This document shows positions 57,774 to 64,000 of a stretch of 64,000 nt of DNA, piece by piece. Position 1 is the first letter of the stretch; each line of letters begins with the position of its first letter. This DNA comes from Deinococcus aerius (lineage in GTDB: Bacteria > Deinococcota > Deinococci > Deinococcales > Deinococcaceae), in assembly GCF_002897375.1 (NCBI RefSeq), contig NZ_BFAG01000002.1, forward strand, positions 308,501 through 372,500, read 5' to 3'. The notes under the pieces were generated by a model, which worked only from the letters and a program-made list of their open reading frames with translations, was not told the origin of the DNA and ran no database searches. A program made the translations under genes and the position numbers.

Positions 57774-57795
57774 GGGTGGATGTCCTCCACCCTGA

Positions 57796-57820
57796 AGTGT
57801 GGTGGCGGGTCAGGTTGGAC
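57796..57820 (-). promoter_or_regulatory. CCAACCTG promoter module, copy 9 (second VirB9-like)
   Basis: Minus strand: box GTCCAACCTGACCC (57820-57807), 5 nt, hexamer CACACT (57801-57796), then a 22-nt leader to the ATG at 57773. Confidence 0.65.
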
Positions 57821-57945
57821 GCTGCAGCGTGTCGGGCAAATGGGAAGCCCTGTGGCCGTCCGCGTGCCACTGAACCTGCTCTGGCTGTGGTCGCGCCCTG
57901 TCGCCCCTAGACTTCTGTTCGAACCTGGTTGTTCAGGAGGGCGGG

Positions 57946-58554
57946 ATGTTGATCGACACCATGAAACGTGATGCCCGGCGGGGCCTGGGCTATGACTGGC
58001 ACAAAGAGGACGGGCTGCTGCACCTGTACGAGTTGCTGCATGGCACGGGAGTTTCTCCGCTTGAACTGCAGGCGCAATTCGAGGCTACGTTCCAGGAGCG
58101 ACTGTTTGAGGCCCGCTTGTGCACCCTGAGCCGTTCCACCTATGAACGGCTGCGCGGGTTACCGCTCCCCGACGGGCTGCTGACCCTTACCTGTCCCGCG
58201 GTCTGGTTCGAGCTGCCCGACCAGTTGCCTGGGCAGGAGGCCTGGGGTGGCGCACTGTTGTTCTTCGTACGTCCCGGCGAGTCCCTGTTCGGCGTGCCGC
58301 TCCGGCAGGGCCTCGCGTTCCTGCTGGTCTTCGACGCGCACGACAACTTCCGCGCGACTTACATCTTCCTCGAAGGGGAGGGGGTTTCGCCGCGGATGAT
58401 CCATCCGATGCAGGCCAGCGAGCAGGCGGTGTTGCTGGGCCTGCCGCGTGAACGGGTCGAGCAGCTCACCCGGGAGAGCCTGACTCTGCTGCCCGCGCTC
58501 CTCCAGCTGCTGCTGGAGCGAGGCGTCGCCCGCTTGAGTGGCCGGACGTCCTGA
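57946..58554 (+). CDS. Hypothetical protein
   Basis: 202 residues. Helical N-terminus (GLLHLYELLHGTGVSPLELQ), beta-rich middle (WGGALLFFVRPGESLFGVPL, then GLAFLLVFDAHDNFRATYIF) and helical end. CAGGAGGG precedes the ATG. No family is recognised. Confidence 0.6.
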   Translation: MLIDTMKRDARRGLGYDWHKEDGLLHLYELLHGTGVSPLELQAQFEATFQERLFEARLCTLSRSTYERLRGLPLPDGLLTLTCPAVWFELPDQLPGQEAWGGALLFFVRPGESLFGVPLRQGLAFLLVFDAHDNFRATYIFLEGEGVSPRMIHPMQASEQAVLLGLPRERVEQLTRESLTLLPALLQLLLERGVARLSGRTS

Positions 58555-58586
58555 CCCTCGCCCGCCCCTTCGTACCCGTTCACGCT

Positions 58587-59018
58587 TCATGTCGGTTGAC
58601 CGGAAACGCTCGGTTGCCAGGCTTTACCCCGGGTGAACACCCCCAGGCTCCCGATGCAGCGGCAGCTCACCTCGCCTCGCCACAGCGCACGGGTGAGCAC
58701 GTCCGTGACGACTGTGCGCGGAAAACCGGTCGTGGTGACGAGTGCGGCCACGGTGCGCTGCCGCTCGACCTCAGCGAGGACCTGCTCCTGGGTCACCTCG
58801 CCGGTCTCGGTGTCCAGCGTAGGCAGTTGGTGGAGCCGAAGTGTTCCCGCGCGGTCGGCGGCCTTGCAGACCAGGCCAGCGTCCTGAAGAGTCCTGAGGA
58901 GGACGTGGGCGTCTGCGCGCGGGAGATTGGTGGAGGCCGCGACGTCGCCGGTTGTGGACGGACCCCGTCCCAGAAGGTCGAGCACCTGCAGGCTGTGGAT
59001 GGGGGAGAGGGAATTCAT
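58587..59018 (-). CDS. Winged-helix DNA-binding protein
   Basis: 143 residues. A MarR/Rrf2-like winged helix occupies the first 70 (SLQVLDLLGRGPSTTGDVAA, then LPRADAHVLLRTLQDAGLVC), and a second winged-helix-like unit follows (VLAEVERQRTVAALVTTTGF). It likely regulates the neighbouring small genes. It overlaps the upstream gene by 4 nt. Confidence 0.65.
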   Translation of the reverse strand: MNSLSPIHSLQVLDLLGRGPSTTGDVAASTNLPRADAHVLLRTLQDAGLVCKAADRAGTLRLHQLPTLDTETGEVTQEQVLAEVERQRTVAALVTTTGFPRTVVTDVLTRALWRGEVSCRCIGSLGVFTRGKAWQPSVSGQPT

Positions 59019-59356
59019 GCCTTGCCGCCACGCGTCGCGTGAGGGACCAGACGGGCCAGCAGCGCTCGCTGGACCAACAGGTGCGCCTGGGCCGGTTCCT
59101 GGGCGTACAACTGTTCGTACTCGGGTCGCAGGCTTGCGAGTTCCCGAACCTCCGGCACCAGGGGTGTGAGGCCGACGAAGTAACGGCTCTCGCGGACATG
59201 GACGCCCTGCCCCCCCGCCTGCTGGTGCTGGACCAGGGCGGTGAGAAGGCTCAGCGTCAGGAGCCCAGCGCGGTCACACCCGACCCCGAACACGTCGCCC
59301 AGCGCCTCGGTCAGTTCCTCGCGGGCCCGCGCGGCGCGCAGCGGCAGATCATTCAT
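59015..59356 (-). CDS. Hypothetical protein
   Basis: 113 residues, mainly helical (ARAREELTEALGDVFGVGCD, then REL..LRPEYEQLYAQEP..). No family is recognised. It forms a two-gene operon with the winged-helix gene (ATGA overlap). Confidence 0.5.
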   Translation of the reverse strand: MNDLPLRAARAREELTEALGDVFGVGCDRAGLLTLSLLTALVQHQQAGGQGVHVRESRYFVGLTPLVPEVRELASLRPEYEQLYAQEPAQAHLLVQRALLARLVPHATRGGKA

Positions 59357-59457
59357 GACGTGGAGCCGCTGGGAAGCTGCCCAGGAGGGGAGAGGCCACA
59401 GGGGAGTGGAGCGTCATGCCGCTATTGTTCCCGTAGGTCAGGTGAGACCCGGGAGCC

Positions 59458-60450
59458 TCACCAACCGGCGAGGTCGTCCTTGAGATCGTCGGCGGCCAGT
59501 TGGGCGTACCCCTTGCGCGTCGTATCCACGGACGAGTGCCCCAGGTGCGCGGCGACCCGCCCGAAATCCTTGATCTGCCGCAGCAACCGCGTCCCCGCAT
59601 ACTTGCGCCCCGGGTGAAAGCCCCGGAACTTCACGCCAGCGGCCTTGAACGCCTTTTCGACATGGTAGCGGGCGGTGGTCATGTCCGCGTACCGGAAGAC
59701 GCGAATGGGCAGCGTCGTGCGCTTGCCGTCGACATGCTCGGGACCGCCGGGTGCGTACAGGCCACGGTAGTGCCGGGCGGCCCGGGCGAGGCTGCTGCTC
59801 ATGGCGACGACCCGGGCTTTGCGCCCCTTGCCGGACCGGACCTGGATCCGCTTGGCCGCCTCGTCGAGGTCGTCCCACTCCAGCGCGAGCGCCTCGCTGA
59901 TGCGCAGCCCCGCGTGGGCCGTGAGGAACAACAGGAACTTGGCCTGCACGTCGGCCTGCTCCAGCACGTCGGCCAACTCGTCCTCCGAGTAGGGGGGACG
60001 CTTGACGATCCCGGGGGTTGGGTCTCTCGGCACGCGGGCGTCACGGAAGGGATCGGCCTCGGTGGCCCCCGCCCAGCGCAGGGCGCGGTAGAGGCATCCC
60101 GCCGCGGCCACCTTGAGTTGCACGCCGGCGGGCTTGCGGCCAGCGGCGAGCAGAGTGTTGATGTACCCCTGGGCGTCGTGCCGTCCGGGGCGCAGGAGGT
60201 TCACGGCCTGACTGCTCGCGTACTCGACGAATTGCCGGGTGCCCAGGGCGTACGCCTCGACCGTCCGGGGGCTGGTCAGGACGCCGCTGCCTCCTCCGTG
60301 AGCCAGGTACGCCGTGGTGAGGGACACCAGGGCGTACACGTCCTTTTCGCCCGCCGCCTGTACGGCCCGGCGGCGCAGCTCATCGTCGTGCAGGTTCGTC
60401 CAGACCCGTGCTTGAGCCAGGAGCCCACCCTTGAATGGAACGAGAGTCAT
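59458..60450 (-). CDS. Tyrosine recombinase
   Basis: 330 residues. All six catalytic positions are seen: Arg183 (AGLRISEALAL), Lys208 (SGKGRK), His279 and Arg282 (GFHPGRKYAG), His305 (LGHSS) and Tyr315 (GYAQL). The third box reads H-x-G-R rather than the usual H-x-L-R. The N-terminal core-binding domain is present. On a plasmid it may resolve multimers or integrate an element; no attachment site is evident. It is 2 nt downstream of the 80-residue gene. Confidence 0.88.
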   Translation of the reverse strand: MTLVPFKGGLLAQARVWTNLHDDELRRRAVQAAGEKDVYALVSLTTAYLAHGGGSGVLTSPRTVEAYALGTRQFVEYASSQAVNLLRPGRHDAQGYINTLLAAGRKPAGVQLKVAAAGCLYRALRWAGATEADPFRDARVPRDPTPGIVKRPPYSEDELADVLEQADVQAKFLLFLTAHAGLRISEALALEWDDLDEAAKRIQVRSGKGRKARVVAMSSSLARAARHYRGLYAPGGPEHVDGKRTTLPIRVFRYADMTTARYHVEKAFKAAGVKFRGFHPGRKYAGTRLLRQIKDFGRVAAHLGHSSVDTTRKGYAQLAADDLKDDLAGW

Positions 60451-60452
60451 GG

Positions 60453-60695
60453 TCAGCGAACTTCGACGAAGACGGTTCGCTGACCGACGCTGCCGTCCGG
60501 GTTGTTGAACGTGCCGGTGAGCTTCCCCCCTCGGTCGAGCACGGATTCCAACTCCTCCTCAGCAACCTGGGGCAGCAGCCCCAGGATGACGTTGGTCGCC
60601 CCGAGCCGTTCTTCAGTGATCAACTCACCGCCAGCTTTCCCGAGGTCGGTCTCATCCTGTCGGTTGGTCATATAGCTGCTGATTTTCCAGGCCAT
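60453..60695 (-). CDS. Small hypothetical protein
   Basis: 80 residues (MAWKISSYMTNRQDETDLGK, ending VGQRTVFVEVR), perhaps a small beta/alpha fold. TAGGAT lies 5 nt before the ATG, so a leaderless mRNA is likely. It is directly upstream of the recombinase gene and probably cotranscribed. Confidence 0.55.
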   Translation of the reverse strand: MAWKISSYMTNRQDETDLGKAGGELITEERLGATNVILGLLPQVAEEELESVLDRGGKLTGTFNNPDGSVGQRTVFVEVR

Positions 60696-60702
60696 ACTTT
60701 AT

Positions 60703-60726
60703 CCTACCTAACAGGCATTAGGTGGG
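60703..60726. promoter_or_regulatory. Operator-like inverted repeat
   Basis: Perfect repeat ACCTAA-6-TTAGGT within a 9-bp arm (60703-60711 and 60718-60726). It overlaps the promoter of the 60695 gene and lies 83 nt before the RusA-like gene, so it may control both directions. Confidence 0.45.
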
Positions 60727-60809
60727 AAAACGGGCGCGGCTCCACTCCGGTCCCTCCGCCCACCCAGGGCGCTAGGGTAAGACCTGCCTCCGAAAGGAAC
60801 CTCGTCCGT

Positions 60810-61553
60810 ATGCCTGCCTCCTCCACCCCCGAGCCCACCACCTTCGTCATCCCCGCCCTTCCTACCTGGCGCCGCAGCGGCGGACGAGCGGACCCATCCG
60901 CCTCCCGCCTCCACAAGCTCGTCGGCTATTACACCCAGGGAGCCCGGCCCAACCACACCCGGATGCGCGAATACCACACCTGGAAGGACCACGTGCGCGC
61001 CCACGCCCCACCGGGACTGCTTGGGGTGCGGCCCACCGACGAGCGCAGCCGGGTCCGCTTAGACGTGGTGTGCTTTTTCGCGAACAAAACCCACGCGGAC
61101 CCGGAGAACGTGCGCAAGGGGGTGGTGGACGCGCTGTTTCCCCAGGGCGACAAGTGGGTGTACGGCAGCCACGACCACCCGCGCTATGACCCGGCCCGGC
61201 CCCGGGTGGAGGTGACGGTCACGCTTTTTCAGACTGTCCTGCCCGGGGGCTCGGGACAGAGGCCGCGCACAGCGAAGGCGGGCAAGACAGCGGAGCCACG
61301 GGCCATGGAAACCGGACCCCAGGCCCAACGTCCAGTCAGGACCTCCTCCACGGGGAAGGAACCGGGCCAACGTACCAGGAAAGCCCAGGGGGACGAGCCT
61401 TCCCGGAAGACGGCGGGGAGGAAAGCTGCCCCTGCGCCGATCGGCCTGGGCTGGTGGGAGGGGCTGAGCGCATGGGTGGCGGGGTGGGGCGTCAAGATGG
61501 GGACGCGAGCACGGCGTCCGTCCCGCCGCCCGTCCCGGCGGCGCTCCCGTTGA
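60810..61553 (+). CDS. RusA-like protein
   Basis: 247 residues. The middle resembles RusA Holliday-junction resolvases: RVRLDVVCFFANKTHADPEN, then VRKGVVDALFPQGDKWVYG, where RusA has the D-x-D-N...K...D-A-L...D-D pattern. Asp97, Asp107 and Asp114 are candidate acids, but the final DD is not conserved, so activity is uncertain. The last 110 residues are basic and disordered, ending in an Arg/Ser run. GAAAGGA precedes the ATG at normal distance. Confidence 0.6.
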   Translation: MPASSTPEPTTFVIPALPTWRRSGGRADPSASRLHKLVGYYTQGARPNHTRMREYHTWKDHVRAHAPPGLLGVRPTDERSRVRLDVVCFFANKTHADPENVRKGVVDALFPQGDKWVYGSHDHPRYDPARPRVEVTVTLFQTVLPGGSGQRPRTAKAGKTAEPRAMETGPQAQRPVRTSSTGKEPGQRTRKAQGDEPSRKTAGRKAAPAPIGLGWWEGLSAWVAGWGVKMGTRARRPSRRPSRRRSR

Positions 61554-62090
61554 CCCTGGGCGGGGACGGCGAGCCGTGTGCCGCGGCGTCTTGGGGATGG
61601 ATCTCCCCGGGTGGGCCGAGCGGCCTCCCGCTCCTGCACGCTGACGTTGCAGGCGGCGAGGGACGTTCAGTCGAGCAGCCCCACGGGAGTGAGGAGTGGG
61701 AGGCCCATGTCGAGGTCCAAGTGGTTGATGCACGCCCGACGGAGCAAGATGAGCACATCAGTGCCTACCATTCTTCCTTTTACAGAATAAATCTGCTCAA
61801 GTTGCTCCTTCTCAAAAAAGGGTCAAGAAAAAGGCCGTCTCAGACGGAGTGAAATCTGCTCGGCCACAGAAAGGACGAGAAGGGGCCTCTGAGGAGTTCT
61901 GAGGGTTAAAGGACACGGGAGCTGGAGGGAGGCCGGGAGAGCGCTTGATTCTCAGGGGGACGCAAAGGGCAAGGGGTGCGAACCACAGGTTGGGGGACTG
62001 GGACGGCCTGGACCCCGACGGGCACCTGTGGCACAGGGAAGCGCATGACACCCGACGGAAGACGCCCGGCTCAGGAGGGACACTGCCTCC
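61554..62090. other. Intergenic region before dinB
   Basis: 537 bases without a supported gene. The part at 61760-61830 is AT-rich and contains a short perfect palindrome CCGTCTcAGACGG near 61832-61844. No LexA-type or radiation-response site is recognised. Confidence 0.4.
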
Positions 62091-63131
62091 ATGCAGCGCC
62101 TGATCGTGCACGTAGACATGGACGCCTTTTACGCCTCCGTCGAGGAGCGGGAGCAGCCTGAGCTGGCCGAGCGGCCCATCGCGGTCATCGTCCCTGGCCG
62201 CCGCGGCATCGTCATGACCGCTAACTACGTCGCCCGCAGCTTTGGCGTTCACAGCGCCCTTCCCGTGTATCAGGCCCGGTTGCGCTGCCCCGGCATCGTC
62301 CTCATTCCGCAGCGCATGGACCTGTACCGCGCCGTCTCCGCGCAGATTCACGGGGTCTTCGCCCGGTACACGGGGATCATTGAACCGCTCGCGTTGGACG
62401 AGGCCTACCTGGACCTGACCGCAGAGGGCCGGACGCTGGAGGACGCCGAGGGGATCGCCCGCGCGATCCAAGCCGACATCCTGACCGAGACGCACCTGAC
62501 CTGCTCGGCCGGGGTCTCGGTGAACAAGTTCCTCGCCAAGTTCGCCAGCGGAAGGCACAAGCCCGCCGGGCTCACCGTCATCTACCCTGAGGAGGTGGAC
62601 GCCCTGCTCGCTGGCCTGCCCGTCGAGGACTTCTACGGGGTGGGGCCGGTCATCGCGGGGAAGCTCCAGGCCCAGGGCATCCACACGGGGGCAGACCTGC
62701 GGGCGAGGTCCCTGGCGGACCTGCAAGCCATTCTGGGGAGCGGGAAGCTGGCGCCGCGCCTGTACGATCTGGCACGGGGGGTGGATGAGCGGCCGGTGGA
62801 GGCGAACCGCGAGCCGCAGTCCATCGGGGTGGAGCGGACCTTCGACCATGACCTGAGCACGCGGGAGGCGGTCCTGGCCGAGCTGCTGTCCCTCACGGCG
62901 GAGGTCGAAGCCCGGTGGTCGAAGCGGGGGTACGTGGGGCGGACGGCGGTGCTCAAACTCAGCTTCGAGGATGGGACGACGGTGACGCGGCACCGGACCC
63001 GCGAGCAGCCGCTCAAGGGGGCGAACGAACTGGCTCAGGCCGTGACCGAGGTCCTGACGCCGGAGTTGCTGGCCGGGCACCGGGTCCGGTTGCTGGGGGT
63101 GAGTCTGGTGAACCTAAGGGCCAGGGACTGA
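62091..63131 (+). CDS. dinB: DNA polymerase IV (Y family)
   Basis: 346 residues, normal length. Catalytic residues are present: Asp9 in HVDMDAFYASVEE and Asp103/Glu104 in LALDEAYLDLT. The steric-gate region and the fingers motif (VMTANYVARSFGVHSALPVY) are intact, the helix-hairpin-helix lies near FYGVGPVIAGKLQAQGI, and the little-finger domain follows. Pol IV copies damaged DNA with low fidelity. The usual SxDEAY is LALDEAY here. Plasmid carriage may add mutagenic tolerance. Confidence 0.95.
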   Translation: MQRLIVHVDMDAFYASVEEREQPELAERPIAVIVPGRRGIVMTANYVARSFGVHSALPVYQARLRCPGIVLIPQRMDLYRAVSAQIHGVFARYTGIIEPLALDEAYLDLTAEGRTLEDAEGIARAIQADILTETHLTCSAGVSVNKFLAKFASGRHKPAGLTVIYPEEVDALLAGLPVEDFYGVGPVIAGKLQAQGIHTGADLRARSLADLQAILGSGKLAPRLYDLARGVDERPVEANREPQSIGVERTFDHDLSTREAVLAELLSLTAEVEARWSKRGYVGRTAVLKLSFEDGTTVTRHRTREQPLKGANELAQAVTEVLTPELLAGHRVRLLGVSLVNLRARD

Positions 63132-63175
63132 CCCCCTCCTCGTGCTTTGACGCGGCAGGGCGCACAATAGGGGCA

Positions 63176-63451
63176 GTGATCCCTGTTCTCTTCGTCTTCA
63201 TCATCACGGCGCCTGAAGGGGTCTTGCGGGCCCGCTTCGACCTGGAGCCCGGCCGCTGCTACCTCCCGTGCGACGTGCAGGTGGAGTGCGGGGGGGAGGC
63301 GGAGTGTTCCGCTCATACCCTGACGGTGGAGGCCACGGCGCTGCCTTCCGAGGAGGAGTTCCGGGACCTGGCCGCTCGCGCGGCGACGCGGACGGCGGAC
63401 GACACCCCGAACGAGCTGCGCCGGTTGCTCAACTTGCTCATCCCCTTTTGA
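63176..63451 (+). CDS. Small hypothetical protein
   Basis: 91 residues from a GTG (VIPVLFVFIITAPEGVLRAR), with a hydrophobic N-terminus, two Cys-rich stretches (YLPCDVQVECGGEAECS) and a helical end. Export with disulphide formation is possible. CACAAT lies 7 nt before the start. No family is recognised. Confidence 0.5.
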   Translation: MIPVLFVFIITAPEGVLRARFDLEPGRCYLPCDVQVECGGEAECSAHTLTVEATALPSEEEFRDLAARAATRTADDTPNELRRLLNLLIPF

Positions 63452-63981
63452 GCTGGGGCCATCGGGGGCGTGTTCCGCCGGAAGTGCGGGAGAACGGGGA
63501 ATCCCGCTGCCCGACGGATTACACCAGCATATGCACGTTGGATTGGGCGCGGGGGATGTGGGTGGGTGTGGTGTACGCGCTAGCGTGGCATGTGGTGCTG
63601 TTGACCTCCCCACCCGGTCCCTGCCAGTACATCTTTCATTGGTGGTGCGGGGTATTCTCGCGGCGCCGTCCATCATGGCGCCAGCCCGAGCGGAGTTGGA
63701 GGAGCGAGGCCTGGAGTTCCGGTAAGTGCAGGCCCTGACGGTGAGCCCGACCCACGCTGCGTCGCTGCCGTCCCTCTTCGATTGACATCGACCTGGAGGC
63801 CTTCCTCGTGCTGTTGCTGGGGAAAGCCTCTCGCACCTGAGCGCAGCATCACTTCCTGCTGGAATCAAACTCCCAACTCATGTTACGCTAATGGCGTATT
63901 GGCAGGGGCTGTTCGAGTCGGCCCGCCAGGTTGTGCGTCACACCTGTGGTTGCCCCTTATTGCCTTCCCCCTGGAGGTGTC
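63452..63981. other. Intergenic region at the window end
   Basis: 530 bases. Open frames here (for example 63531-63725 plus) have poor codon bias. An inverted repeat TACGC-taatg-GCGTA at about 63884-63898 lies in a local AT-rich spot, about 85 nt before the next start, and may be a regulatory site. Confidence 0.4.
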
Positions 63982-64000
63982 ATGCGCGAAACGCTGCGGC
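63982..64000 (+). CDS. Start of a further gene (partial)
   Basis: ATG with GGAGGTG 5 nt upstream begins MRETLR and runs off the window. Nothing more can be said. Confidence 0.5.

Overview
The window reads as part of a large plasmid or megaplasmid of a Deinococcus-type bacterium. The support is high GC with strong third-codon GC bias, a two-OB-fold SSB of Deinococcus size, a RepA-type initiator beside 11 iterons, SARP-like regulators, leaderless TANNNT promoters, and a type IV secretion set of divergent type. The species is inference.

Layout. (1) 1-9040: a phosphonate biosynthesis cluster. It has PEP mutase, a phosphonopyruvate decarboxylase split into two genes in inverted order, an ATP-grasp ligase, a phosphonoacetate hydrolase homologue, an MFS exporter, an unrecognised and partly broken protein, a small signal-like peptide, and a divergent SARP-like regulator. 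(2) 9040-17800: small plasmid genes (OB-fold protein, TacAT-like and orphan AbrB-like modules, SSB, small zinc and membrane proteins) and an IscB transposon-like element that splits an 81-residue gene. (3) 17800-36800: a VirB/VirD4-like conjugation apparatus (VirB2, B3, B4, B5-like, B6, lipoprotein, B9-like, B10-like, a SpoIIIAA/VirB11-type ATPase and VirD4), interrupted by a MocR/EamA/PNPOx-like cargo block. (4) 36800-48600: backbone and replication genes. These include a divergent sigma-70-like protein, a SLOG protein fused to Tudor-like repeats, the iteron origin, RepA, a Prim-Pol and MshEN-like proteins. (5) 48600-64000: a second SARP-type regulator, OB-fold and exonuclease-like proteins, a C39-like peptidase, a second VirB9-like protein, a tyrosine recombinase, a RusA-like protein and DNA polymerase IV.

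The most interesting signal is a bipartite promoter-like module found nine times: a 14-bp box with core CCAACCTG, then exactly 5 nt, then a CANNNT-like hexamer. In six copies a start codon follows 6-7 nt after the hexamer, as expected for leaderless mRNA. A seventh start lies 8 nt away, and two genes have longer leaders. The genes served are the secretion operons and the ssDNA-binding or processing proteins. The same plasmid encodes a divergent sigma-like protein, so a self-contained conjugation regulon with its own promoter class is a testable proposal. No relaxase was recognised in this window.
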